Below are positions 24,952 to 34,600 of a stretch of DNA of 52,067 nucleotides, in pieces. The notes beneath the pieces are model-generated. The model had not been told where the DNA came from, made no database searches, and worked only from the letters and a program-made list of their open reading frames with translations. The stretch is taken from the NCBI GenBank assembly GCA_022560875.1, contig JADFSH010000009.1, positions 1-52,067 on the forward strand, written 5' to 3'. Made by a program: the position numbers and the translations under genes. The stretch comes from Planctomycetota bacterium. GTDB lineage: Bacteria; Planctomycetota; Phycisphaerae; Phycisphaerales; SM1A02. Positions within the stretch are counted from its first letter, which is position 1. Every line of letters begins with the position of its first letter.

Positions 24952-26226
24952 TCATTTCTCAACTTTAGCCGCCAAGGCCTTATTGAGCTTTCGTCTGAGC
25001 GGCGCGTTCTTCTCACCTTGCTCGTCCGCTTCGTCGAGCCATTGGGAATGCAGCATTCGAGGCTGGCCCGCGTCCAAGGCGGATTTGATCAGATTAAACC
25101 GTGAAATCTCATCATCCATTTCCTTCAGCAACACTGCCGCCACTTCCCTAGCAGGTTTTTCCCGCTCGGCAGCCAGACAGGTTGCATATAGCAAGCTGAG
25201 ATCATTGCGAAAACTTTTTGTGCGGAATTCGCGCAACCTTGCTGCCTGATCCTCTGGAATATTAAGTCGCTCACTCATCCTCAATCGCCGTATTTGCTGC
25301 TTGGCTTGAGACTCCGGACTCTCATAAACCCAACCCGCATCGCACCATCTCTCATCCGCAATTAGCAACTCGAATATTTCGCGCTCAACATAGTGCAAGG
25401 TTTCTGGTCTTCCCAGGTCATCTTTGACCCTGTCATACCAGTCGAGTGTCGCCTCAGTGTCGTTGATGATCTGGTTTAGACACACCCAATCTTTGAGAAC
25501 TTCTCGATCGCCGGTTCCCTTTTCAATGCGTTCTGAAAGTTGATCGCGAAGATGCTGAAACGCCTCTTTTGCGGGCGCATGGGAATTGGTCAATTCGGTC
25601 ATTTTTCCGGCCATAAAGGAAAGCCGTACGCCGTACATCGACGGCATAAATTGCAGCATGTTTTTCCAAAGCCAGACATACTCTTCCGTCGCTTCGTCAT
25701 ACTCACCATTACGTACAAGGGCTTGGGCCAAATCATAGCGGGCGCGGATATCGACGTTACCCTCCGGATCCATGCGGTCGCCCGCCCTCTCGCGGAGTTT
25801 GTCGATGGCGCGTCTGCCCTCGCTCACGCCATCGAGCCAATCGAGGATTTGCTGGGAATCCTGATAGCCGACGACGCGATCGAACTCTTTCCCCTCCTTG
25901 AACACGATAATCGTGGGCATCGCGCTGATCTTCAGCATTTTCGCGCCCATTTTCTCCTCATCGACATCGAGTTGGATCGCGATCGCATGTTCATTGATCC
26001 AGGAAACCACGGCCTCATCGATCCACGTGGTCTGGTCCATCATTTTGCAGGGGGCGCACCAACTCGCGGTGGCGTCCACGATGAAGAGCTTTTTCGTTTC
26101 GACCGCCTTCGCTTTGGCGTCCTTGAACTTCATGTCGGAAAATACATCGGGCGGAGACGCAGCGACGGTCATCCCCAATGAAGCAATGACCCCGGCAAGA
26201 ACAAACATTCCTGTTGACTTTCGCAT
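24952..26226 (-). CDS. Secreted thioredoxin-fold protein with helical C-terminal region
   Basis: A 424-residue protein. A signal peptide (residues 1-23, cut after VAA-S) leads to a thioredoxin domain with active site WCAPC (Cys57 and Cys60) and cis-Pro in SAMPTIIVF. The remaining 270 residues are helical and TPR-like (for example DLAQALVRNGEYDEATEEYVW), as in secreted thioredoxins of planctomycetes. It should reduce or isomerise disulfides outside the cytoplasm. The frame is open to 26295, but AAGGGGA sits 5 bases before the ATG at 26226 and the signal peptide starts there. It lies about 100 bases downstream of lgt on the same strand. Confidence 0.85.
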   Translation of the reverse strand: MRKSTGMFVLAGVIASLGMTVAASPPDVFSDMKFKDAKAKAVETKKLFIVDATASWCAPCKMMDQTTWIDEAVVSWINEHAIAIQLDVDEEKMGAKMLKISAMPTIIVFKEGKEFDRVVGYQDSQQILDWLDGVSEGRRAIDKLRERAGDRMDPEGNVDIRARYDLAQALVRNGEYDEATEEYVWLWKNMLQFMPSMYGVRLSFMAGKMTELTNSHAPAKEAFQHLRDQLSERIEKGTGDREVLKDWVCLNQIINDTEATLDWYDRVKDDLGRPETLHYVEREIFELLIADERWCDAGWVYESPESQAKQQIRRLRMSERLNIPEDQAARLREFRTKSFRNDLSLLYATCLAAEREKPAREVAAVLLKEMDDEISRFNLIKSALDAGQPRMLHSQWLDEADEQGEKNAPLRRKLNKALAAKVEK

Positions 26227-26328
26227 GAAATCCCCTTTCCAAGGAAATATTCCGGGAAATGCTCTCCGCTGCTCTACAGATCGAACATGATTCATTGTAG
26301 TTTACGAAGCGTTATCAGGGGCGGTTTT

Positions 26329-27339
26329 TTACGATTTTAACAACCCGCCCAGGGGTTTGACATCGCGTCGCACGGCGAGCCAGAGAATAACCGCCCCCGA
26401 CAGGATCATCAGCGAACTCAATACCTGGCCCCGCGAAAAGCCCAGGAGCAGGGCGACCCCCTCGTCCGGCTGTCGGAAGAATTCCGTGGTGAAACGCAAG
26501 ATCCCATACGCCATCAGGAACGAACAGCCGATCACGCCTGGCTTGCGGGGGCGGAGCCAGAGCAGGGCAAGAATGATCATAAGGATCGGCCCGTCCGTGA
26601 TCGCCTGAAAGAGTTGCGAGGGGTAATACGCCGTCAACACCGGCTGCACAAGATCGATGAACTCCTGGTTGCCGTTCTGAATGTGGGAGAGGAGTTCGTT
26701 TTCCGAGATTTGACGCCCTCCGGGAATGGCCCCGAGGTTTTCCCTGAGTCGTGAGACTTTTTCCAGGTTGTTCTGAAATGACGCATGCAGCAGTTCCTGC
26801 GGATACTTCACACTCCACCAGGGGGGAGTCGCCTGCATATCCGCGGGCAGTGCGCGGCCCCAGAGTTCGCCATTGTTGAAATTGGCCAGACGACCGAAAA
26901 AGAGGCCCGGCAGGCAGGAGAACGCCGCGAGATCGAGGATGTGCAGGGAAGAGTGTTGGTGGCGTCGGGCGTATAGCCACATGGCGACAATGACGCCAAT
27001 GATCCCGCCGTGGCTTGACATGCCCCCCTTATGGATTGCCAGTAAATTCCAGAAGGGTAGCGTGGGGCTGAACTCGATGAAAAGGTGTTGCTGATAAAAG
27101 ATCGCATAGCCGAGTCGCCCCCCCAGCATCACACCCAGCACACTATAAAAAGACAGATCCCAGACGCCTTCGGTGGTAAGGGTGCTGCGATCGCTCTTTG
27201 CCATCTGGCGGATGATCAGCCACGACATCACGAAACCCGTGATATAGGCAAGGCCGTACCAGTGCAGTTTGACCTTGAATATCTCGATCGCGATGGGATC
27301 GAGACTGTACAGGTAAGATTCGGCAAGGAAATTCATCAT
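26329..27339 (-). CDS. lgt: Prolipoprotein diacylglyceryl transferase
   Basis: A 336-residue inner-membrane enzyme that transfers diacylglycerol from phosphatidylglycerol to the lipobox cysteine of prelipoproteins. Seven or so membrane helices carry the family marks: HWYGLAYITGF near the N-terminus, the HKGGMSSHGG loop with the essential His, and the Lgt signature GRLANFNNGELWGR. An insertion of about 50 residues, richer in charged residues, separates the signature from PSQLFQA; typical enzymes have a much shorter link. The frame begins with GTG at 27360; the ATG at 27339 is chosen because nothing supports the GTG, but both lack a ribosome site. It is divergent from trpD. Confidence 0.9.
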   Translation of the reverse strand: MMNFLAESYLYSLDPIAIEIFKVKLHWYGLAYITGFVMSWLIIRQMAKSDRSTLTTEGVWDLSFYSVLGVMLGGRLGYAIFYQQHLFIEFSPTLPFWNLLAIHKGGMSSHGGIIGVIVAMWLYARRHQHSSLHILDLAAFSCLPGLFFGRLANFNNGELWGRALPADMQATPPWWSVKYPQELLHASFQNNLEKVSRLRENLGAIPGGRQISENELLSHIQNGNQEFIDLVQPVLTAYYPSQLFQAITDGPILMIILALLWLRPRKPGVIGCSFLMAYGILRFTTEFFRQPDEGVALLLGFSRGQVLSSLMILSGAVILWLAVRRDVKPLGGLLKS

Positions 27340-27410
27340 GTCGGTGGGATCGCGATTCACCTCAATCGTATCACGACCATATCGCCCTGTGTTATCATGA
27401 GCGACCCATC

Positions 27411-28508
27411 ATGACCCCATCGCCAACTTCTTCATACGAAACCCCCTCATCTCATGCCAAGTCTCACGCGGAATTTGCAAGAGGAGATCAATCCGCAGAT
27501 CTCACGCCGACCCTGAAGATCCTGCTGGGGGGCCAATCTCTCACCAGCGCTCAAACCACCACGGCCTTCGAGGCGATGATGACCGGGCAATGCCATCACG
27601 GTGAGATGGGCGCCCTTCTGGCCCTCCTGGCGACGCGTACGCCCTCGACCGATGAAATCCTTGGTGCGGCCATCGTGATGCGCAAGCATGTCGATCGCAT
27701 CCGGAGCGATTGCGATCCGGCGGAAATTGTGGATACCGCCGGCACGGGCGGCGCGCCCAAGACGTTCAACGTCTCCACCGCCGCCGCCATCATTGCCGCC
27801 GCCGCGGGATCCAAGGTCGCCAAGCACGGCAATCGGTCGCGCACCGGACGCGGTTCGGCGGAAGTACTCCGCGAACTCGGCGTCAACGTCGATGCCCCCC
27901 GCGAGGTTCAAGCGCAATGTCTTCAGCAGGCCGGGGTCTGCTTTTGTTTCGCAATTCATCATCATCCTGCCACCCGCCACGTCATGCCCGTCAGGCAGGC
28001 GCTGGGGTTTCCGACCATCTTCAACCTGCTCGGCCCCCTGACGAATCCCGCCGGGGCCCTGCGCCAGATGATGGGAGTCTATGACGAGCGTTTTCTTGAG
28101 CCGATCGCCGAGGCTCTGGCGGCGTTGGGGGCGATTCGCGCGATCGTGATGCACAGTGAGGATGGGCTGGATGAGATTTCCATCTCCGCCCCGACAACGA
28201 TCATGCACGTGGAAAATGGCCGCGTTCGTCGGGAGACGATCACTCCGGAGCAGTTCGGTCTGACCAGATCCTCTTTGGAGTCGGTCACGGCCCGCGATCT
28301 TCCCCATGCCGCACAGATGATTCGCGAGGTTCTGGATGGCACGGACCAAGGGCCGGCGCGGGACATGACGCTGCTCAACGCGGCGGGCGCAATTCTTGTC
28401 TCGGATGACGGAATTTCATTCGACCAGGCTTTTGGTTCTGCGATCGAAGCCATCGACAGCGGTGCCGCGCGCAGCACCCTGGAGAAGCTGGTTCGGTTCT
28501 CACAATGA
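27411..28508 (+). CDS. trpD: Anthranilate phosphoribosyltransferase
   Basis: A 365-residue enzyme of tryptophan synthesis, joining anthranilate and PRPP. The first 30 residues are a Ser/Thr-rich extension. The PRPP site shows DTAGTGG and FNVST, then KHGNRS. The metal site is DGLDEIS, and the anthranilate side has HHHPATRHVMPVRQALG followed by FNLLGPLTNP. Two details differ from the usual pattern: GTGGD is GTGGA, and the loop after KHGNRS (RTGRGSAEVL) is one residue shorter than the common SSKSGSADVL form. No other trp gene is nearby. The stop is 4 bases from the stop of the convergent operon end. Confidence 0.92.
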   Translation: MTPSPTSSYETPSSHAKSHAEFARGDQSADLTPTLKILLGGQSLTSAQTTTAFEAMMTGQCHHGEMGALLALLATRTPSTDEILGAAIVMRKHVDRIRSDCDPAEIVDTAGTGGAPKTFNVSTAAAIIAAAAGSKVAKHGNRSRTGRGSAEVLRELGVNVDAPREVQAQCLQQAGVCFCFAIHHHPATRHVMPVRQALGFPTIFNLLGPLTNPAGALRQMMGVYDERFLEPIAEALAALGAIRAIVMHSEDGLDEISISAPTTIMHVENGRVRRETITPEQFGLTRSSLESVTARDLPHAAQMIREVLDGTDQGPARDMTLLNAAGAILVSDDGISFDQAFGSAIEAIDSGAARSTLEKLVRFSQ

Positions 28509-28512
28509 CATT

Positions 28513-29682
28513 TCAACGGGGTTCGATCAGAAGCATCGGCAGATTGAGAATAAGCCGGTCCTGAATGGGGCCGTTGGCGCCTTCAGTCAGCTCAATTGTC
28601 AGCTCAGAGCCTTGCAGCGGGATATTGATATCCGCCCTAGGATGAATCGCGTTCATCCGCTGACTGAAAAGCACTTCGTCGTTGCCGCGAATGATGAGCT
28701 CAAAATCCGCCCAGTGACGTGCGTCATCGGGAATCATCGCCTGAGCGGCAAATCGCGTGCAATCCGGGGGAAGCAAGTACCGCACGACGATCGGCCCATT
28801 AAACTCAAGCGGCGAAAGTTGCAACGACGCATCGGGCTGAAGCTTCACCGGTTCGGGGATTATGAATCTGGTTTTCGGTCCCTCGATTCGATCCGGACTG
28901 AGAGTCGCGAGCGGCAAAAGGCGTTGCGGGTCGAGAAGCATGGCATCGAACTGTGCTCGTTCGATCTCCGCGGGTTTCGTGCCCGCGGAATGCCACCGGC
29001 TGGTCAATCGCAGCAATCCATCATCCCCAATGAGCAATGACGTGACATCCATGACCGTCCCGTCCCTGAACCAGACCCGACGTCCGGACGGTGACGTACG
29101 ATGGGCCACCATGCGCACCGCCTCGACATTGGCCCGAGGGATATCGACAAGCTCCTCACCGCTTTCCGTTTCGATTTCAATGACCACCGGATCTCCCAGT
29201 GAAACCAGAAAACCCTCAAAGCGATCGCCATTGGTCAGGAGGAGCACATCGGTATCACCGGGTTCGGGGGCGCGGAGCGTGGGACCAAAGAGAACGGCTT
29301 CAATGGATTGTAAAGACACCACGATCTGTCCCAGCCATTGATGGCTCCACGAGAATTCATCGTCAGGATGAGTGGGTTGAACCACCGGCTGGCCGGGAAA
29401 CCGCTGCCCGTCCGTCAAAATCAAAACCCCACCGCCATAGCTTCTCGGTTTCGCATCCGTGGCCAGCAAAGCGATGCACTGATCAAGATCGACGGTCATC
29501 CAGCGGTCGTTCTCCAGATGAACAAGACTCTGCTCATTGATTTCCGCCAGGGTAATCCGCTGTATCTGCAGGTGCTGGCGGATGAGCAGATACTCATTGG
29601 AATCCGCGCGCGCGGCCGAGCCAATGAGCAACAGACAACTCATAAGCAAAACGCGCGGAAAAGAGAAGCACTGGATACACAT
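28513..29682 (-). CDS. Secreted protein with NPCBM-like C-terminal domain (last gene of the MoxR operon)
   Basis: A 389-residue protein, not assigned to a known enzyme family. A signal peptide (about residues 1-26, ending SAARADS) precedes two beta-rich segments that each contain an LLTNGDRFEG or LILTDGQRFPG phrase, and a C-terminal domain of about 100 residues. That domain (YLLPPDCTRFAAQAMIPD, then FELIIRGNDEVLFSQ) resembles NPCBM/NEW2 carbohydrate-binding modules. It starts 2 bases after the stop of the prenyltransferase-repeat gene, so translation is coupled. The frame is open upstream to 29835, but that lies inside the neighbour. It may bind a glycan or the wall outside the membrane; this is inference. 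Confidence 0.65.
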   Translation of the reverse strand: MCIQCFSFPRVLLMSCLLLIGSAARADSNEYLLIRQHLQIQRITLAEINEQSLVHLENDRWMTVDLDQCIALLATDAKPRSYGGGVLILTDGQRFPGQPVVQPTHPDDEFSWSHQWLGQIVVSLQSIEAVLFGPTLRAPEPGDTDVLLLTNGDRFEGFLVSLGDPVVIEIETESGEELVDIPRANVEAVRMVAHRTSPSGRRVWFRDGTVMDVTSLLIGDDGLLRLTSRWHSAGTKPAEIERAQFDAMLLDPQRLLPLATLSPDRIEGPKTRFIIPEPVKLQPDASLQLSPLEFNGPIVVRYLLPPDCTRFAAQAMIPDDARHWADFELIIRGNDEVLFSQRMNAIHPRADINIPLQGSELTIELTEGANGPIQDRLILNLPMLLIEPR

Positions 29683-29684
29683 GG

Positions 29685-30809
29685 TTATTTCTGAAATATC
29701 GGCAAATATCGTTTCGGCATTTGAAGAACTATGAGACTCATGGACGTGGCATAGGCCCCTCCCGCATGGTGATCGAGCCAACCGCCACTGCTCGATTGCT
29801 TGGCCATAAGTTCGGTTGAAATCGCGGTCCACCATCTTTCCCAGTGTTCCCCGCCAGCAAGATACATGGCCTGGGCCGCATAGTAGTGCCCATAATAATA
29901 ATGAGCCTGACCGGGAGCGTTCCTGCCGGGTAATGCCGTTCGCATGAGGTATTGAAGGCCCCGATCAATTGAATCATCTTCATAAATCCCCGCGTAAAAT
30001 AGACTGGCGACTCCCGCGGCGGTACGGGGCCAGGCTGATCCGCCCGCTTGTATCATGTATTTAAAACCGCCATCAGGATTCTGACATGCCCGGACATACT
30101 GGACGGCGCGGTCGATGGTTCTTTTCGGCACTTTAATGCCTGCGTTGCGAGCCGACCGGAGTGCCATGATCTGGCAAATGGTCACTGAGATGTCGGCGTC
30201 AACCGGCACCGGATTGTAGCGCCATCCTCCTTCCTCATGCTGCGTGCCGACAATCAGCTCGACCGCCTTGACCAGAGATTCGCGAATACGACTGTCCTCA
30301 GGGGTCATGCCGTACAGCTCACCGAGAAAAAGCGTGGCGAAACCGTGCCCGTACATCGGTCCGTGCGACGTTTCCGCCGCGATGAGACCGGTCTCCGTCA
30401 CATTGCCGAGAACGAATTCGAGCGCGCGCTCGACTTGTTCTCCGTAGGGGCCGCGTCGGGGCAGATTACCGTCGGCCATAAAGGCCAGCCCGGCCAGTGC
30501 GGTAATGCCGACGTGCCGGCCGTAACGGCCGCGACCGTATGAGCCGTCGGAATTCTGCTGGCTCCGCAGATAGATGAAGCCACGGCCAATTTGCTCTTGA
30601 AGCTCCTCGGACATTTCGTTTTTGATCGGTTGGTTCTGGGCGCCCTCGTCTTCGTTTGCAACATCCGATTGAGGAGTCGCCCGCTGTGGCTCACTCTGCG
30701 TCTCGGAATCTTCCGCATCCGACGTTGATGCCTCACTCAGGAGCGGGAAGGAAATAATCGCCGTCAGGAAAAAGGCAAATACGGGCGTTGAGTCTTTGAC
30801 TTGCTTCAT
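29685..30809 (-). CDS. Secreted prenyltransferase/squalene-cyclase-repeat protein
   Basis: A 374-residue protein with a signal peptide (residues 1-28) and an acidic low-complexity spacer (about 30-65, SDAEDSETQSE type). It then has an alpha-alpha barrel of QW/prenyltransferase-type repeats, with repeated phrases QNSDGSYG, HEEGGWRY, QNPDGGFKY and SSSGGWLDHH at about 55-residue spacing. The DxDD acid motif of squalene-hopene cyclases is absent, so this is a non-terpene member, as in alpha-macroglobulin- or squalene-cyclase-like planctomycete proteins. GAGAGG 6 bases before the ATG at 30809 supports that start over 30839. It sits between the Ser/Gln-rich and NPCBM-like genes of the MoxR operon. 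Confidence 0.75.
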   Translation of the reverse strand: MKQVKDSTPVFAFFLTAIISFPLLSEASTSDAEDSETQSEPQRATPQSDVANEDEGAQNQPIKNEMSEELQEQIGRGFIYLRSQQNSDGSYGRGRYGRHVGITALAGLAFMADGNLPRRGPYGEQVERALEFVLGNVTETGLIAAETSHGPMYGHGFATLFLGELYGMTPEDSRIRESLVKAVELIVGTQHEEGGWRYNPVPVDADISVTICQIMALRSARNAGIKVPKRTIDRAVQYVRACQNPDGGFKYMIQAGGSAWPRTAAGVASLFYAGIYEDDSIDRGLQYLMRTALPGRNAPGQAHYYYGHYYAAQAMYLAGGEHWERWWTAISTELMAKQSSSGGWLDHHAGGAYATSMSLIVLQMPKRYLPIFQK

Positions 30810-30865
30810 GAAGGACCTCTCCACCGGGGTACGACACACTTGAGTTTGCAGGGCGGAATCAGAAC

Positions 30866-31633
30866 TCAGTTCGATCCACTCTCCGCCAATCGTCGGTAGT
30901 ACTCGCTGGTCAGGCGATCATACAGACTCGAATATTTTTCATTTCTCCCCTGAAGAAGCAAATTACGGACACGATCAGGCAAATGTCCCCATTCCGAGCC
31001 CAGCTCTTCAAGAGTCGGATTAAGGGCACCTTCCTGCTGGGGAGGGAGATCATTTTCACCCTGATTCTGGTTCCCTTTACTTTCCTTACCGTCTTGTTGT
31101 CCCTGTTGTTGCTGCTGGCTCTGCTTGCCCGGATTCTGCTCCGGTTGCTGCTGTTGACTGCTTGACGATGAGGAGGACGAACTAGAAGAGCTGCTCATCT
31201 TCTTGGCCTGATCGATCAGTTGTTGCAGTTTGTCGATGATGTCTTCCTGAATACGCTGCGTACCCAGACCCGGGTCGAACATCGTGTCGAGCATCTCGGC
31301 GCTTAATGACATCCCCACGATCGCCAGTTGGAGGGCGTCGGCGATCTGCTGCTCGTTGAGTTGTCGCTCAAGTTCCTCCTTGATCGCCCGATTGGCCGCG
31401 TCATCCGCGCTTGCCGTCTGCTTCTCTCCCTTGATCCCCAGCAGGTCATCGAGGGAAGGAGGATCCTTCTGATCCTGTTTCTTCTTGTCCTCGCCGGGCG
31501 GGGGTTGTGATTCGGGGGGTTGTGATTCGGAACGATCCTGGGTCATGCCCATCACGCCCCCTGACAACATCACGATCGTCGCAAGAAACAGCGGGCCAAG
31601 TCTTCGATGCACCATGTTGCGCTTCCCGTTCAT
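30866..31633 (-). CDS. Secreted Ser/Gln-rich low-complexity protein
   Basis: A 255-residue protein of unknown function. A signal peptide or anchor (about residues 9-30) precedes a Pro/Lys-rich stretch, an amphipathic helical core (about 55-140) ending in DIIDKLQQLIDQAKKM, and a disordered region of a 14-Ser run followed by Gln/Asn/Gly-rich sequence. The last 55 residues are ordered (LEELGSEWGHLPDRVRNLLL and YYRRLAESG). The C-terminal piece looks like the W-x-L-P-x-R motif seen at the ends of proteins encoded beside large coiled-coil membrane proteins in planctomycetes. It starts 2 bases after the stop of the giant upstream gene and GAGGAAAA precedes it. A scaffold role is inference. Confidence 0.7.
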   Translation of the reverse strand: MNGKRNMVHRRLGPLFLATIVMLSGGVMGMTQDRSESQPPESQPPPGEDKKKQDQKDPPSLDDLLGIKGEKQTASADDAANRAIKEELERQLNEQQIADALQLAIVGMSLSAEMLDTMFDPGLGTQRIQEDIIDKLQQLIDQAKKMSSSSSSSSSSSSSQQQQPEQNPGKQSQQQQQGQQDGKESKGNQNQGENDLPPQQEGALNPTLEELGSEWGHLPDRVRNLLLQGRNEKYSSLYDRLTSEYYRRLAESGSN

Positions 31634-31635
31634 GA

Positions 31636-34600
31636 TCAGTTTTCCTCCTGCTCTTCAACCGGGGTAGGGACCGCTCCCCGCTGTCTTTTGAGTTGCTCCA
31701 GCATCTGCTGGCCGATGTCAAGGAGATCGCGCTGCTGCTGGCCGAGATCGCGCAGACGAGACCGTTGCCGCGCTTCGTCAAGATCATCTCGCGAATCCAA
31801 TTCGCGGGTCTGGGTATACACCTGTTCCTGCATCCCCTGCAGGAGTTTGAGTTCCGCAACGGGAGGGATAAGCGGTTTTGGAGCCTGGCTCCCGCTTCCG
31901 CCGCTCTGGTTTTCCTGGTCCTGGGCAAATTCATCGGGCGGAACCATCGACTCCTCCAACGCGGCGATCAGCCGGCCGAGACTATCGATGATCTGCAGTT
32001 GTCGATCCGTCACGTCTACATCGACCTGGCCGTCCTTCAGCGAGTCGCTGATTTCGAGTGACCAGTTGTCCATCGCTCGATGCACGAGGGAGAACACCTT
32101 CGCTTCGAACAGTTCACGGGTCTCGCTTCTCAGGTCTGACAACCCAGCTCGAATGGCTTCCTGGCGATTGCCCAATCGCCTCGCATCGACGAGTTGCCGC
32201 CGGTTGAGATCTTCCAGGTCAGAGAGTTTGAGCGACTCCTCGCGAACCACAACTTCCTGCTCGGCGAACCCTCGATAGCTGTCGATCAGGGCCTCTCTCT
32301 GTCGTCGGGTCTCATCTTCCTGGGTTTGTTGCTGGAGATCTTCCGCCAGTTTCCTGGCCTGCTGAAGCAGTTCCAGCGAACGATTTTCCGCAAGTTCAGC
32401 GTCCGCGGCATTCAACGGCCGGGCGCGGAGCGCGATCACCGCCGCCCCCTGAGCGTCCGCAGCCCGGTCCAGGGCTCGGGCAATTCGCCTTGATTCCTGA
32501 CCCGCCGCCCGCGCCTCTCCCGCCACCGACTGCGTGTTCTGATTCAAGCGGATCATCGCGCGGTCCCTGCCGGTAAAATTGCCTTCTTCCGCCGCCTGGT
32601 TCAACGATGTCAATTCGTTTTCCTGAATGGTGATCAGGCGGTCGATGGATTCGATCAGGCTGGCGAGCTGTCTCAGAAGCTGTTCGGTCTTGGCCCGATC
32701 GGTTTCCTCAAGCTCCTCGAGCATGCGTTTGAGGGTTTCCATGGCCCGCTGCTGCGCGCCTGATGCTTTCTGGAGTTGATTCTGACTGACTCGACTGGCG
32801 GATTTCTCCATGTCACGATCAAGCTCGCGCTCCTCGGCCTGATCTGCCGCGGCCCTCATGCCGGCCGCCGACTGCGGATCGTGTTCCTCCATCGCCTCTG
32901 CGCGTTCGCGGGCGGAATCGATAAGTTGTCGCGCGCGATCACGCAACTCCATTTGCTTGTCACGGATCCGGTCCAGCTCGGTTTTATCCTCTTCGGACAT
33001 TTCCTGAATCGTCTGGCCAAGCGTGCGTCTGCCAAGTTGATTTGTTTGTGCCGCAAGTTGTTCCTGATCCTCCAGCAGCTTGCGGGTCTGGCTTGTGATG
33101 ACCCAAGTGTCCTCATCGCGATCCAGCAACTCAATGAGATCCGCCATTTCGTCGCGGACTTCCTGCTGTTGCTCCACAATCTCGCGGTCCTCTTCCGCGG
33201 GCTCCTTCACGTCAAGCTCGGGGAATCCCTCGTCATCTCCCGCTTCCTGATCCCCCTCTTCCTTACCTTCAGTTTCTCCTCTCGATGACTTTCCATCACG
33301 AGCGCCGGGGCGGGAATTCCGCTGGCCGTCCTGGGCGCCTTCCTGCCCTTCGCGGGGCTCGTCCCCTGATGCCTGATCGCCCGAATCACCGGCTTGCGCG
33401 TCCCGGGCCATCCGGGCTTCGCGCTGCTCGATCAATTTTGCGGCGCGAGTGCTGGCCCGGCCGGCAAAGTCCAGCAAGTCCTCGGACTGCCGGAGCAGAT
33501 CCTCGAGTTGAGCATCGTCGAGCTGGTTGCGATCCAATACCTCCCGAATTTCCTGAACGGCATCCTGCTGGGCGGCGATACGGTCACCGATCCGGGTCTG
33601 GGCGCGACTGATCCCGGATTGTACGCCCGCCTCGATGACATCATCCTGAAGTTCCGCCTCCATCGACTCGATCCGGATCGCATTGTGCCTGACTGCGCCC
33701 AGTTGTCGACGCAGTTGATTGGCCATATCGAGTTCACTGATGATGCGCAATCGACGGACTGATGAATGAACCGGCTCATGGGTCATGCCGTCAAGCTCGT
33801 ACATATCCTGAGCCACTCCGGTGACGAGCACGACATCGCCTTCGGCAAGATTGAGATCCTCCAGTTTCAGCTCCGTCTCGATCGTCGCGGAAATGGCATC
33901 GACATCACGGGACTCCGCCCAGATCACCGGCAGATTTTCCTCCGCCACATCCTCAGACACCCGATCGAGAGCGGCTTCAAGGCCGACGCGCGATACCGCG
34001 ACATCGTCCGTTGCTTCTCCCACCAGCGGCACGATCGCGCTGGCCGTCACCGCTTCATCAGACTGCGGCTCGGTGATGGTCACGCTGGGAGTGAAATCGT
34101 TGACGGCATCAATTCGATACGTGATCGGTTCACTGTTGGTCAAGCCGTACTCATCAGTCAGTCTGGGCGAGATGGCCCGGGTTCGATCCAGTCGCCAACG
34201 CAACGTCCACATCCGTGGCTGCTTCCCATCAAACTCAAAGGCAAACGATTGCTCCTCATCCCAGCCGAAAAGATCTCGCGCCCACTCATCGCGTAGCCTT
34301 GCGTCATCCGGCACGGGAAGCGCCTTGTTCAATTCAAAGGCAAGCCTGACGTGGGATCCAATCAGGGATGGCGTATCCGTCGCCGCCCGCTCATCAATGC
34401 CGGGGCCGAGCTGCGCCTCGAACGGGGGATATCGTCCCGAGGCGTACGCCGGGGGCGTGACGGCTAAGGAGGCGGAGAGAATTGACGGCGGGGGGACAAG
34501 CTTGACCCGCTCGCGTCTGGTCTGCGCGTCGGCGGTTTGGAAATAGAATTCAATCATGTCGGCATTGGTGGCGACCAGGCGCTCCTGGACGCCGGCGGAT

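Noticed and set aside
30983-31165. Leu-rich plus-strand frame in the Ser/Gln-rich gene
   Set aside because: It arises from the antisense of the Ser and Gln repeats; not a membrane gene.
31501-31530. Tandem repeat GGGGGTTGTGATTCG as a CRISPR-like or regulatory repeat
   Set aside because: It is two short copies in the coding sequence for the Pro/Ser/Gln-rich stretch, not an array with spacers.
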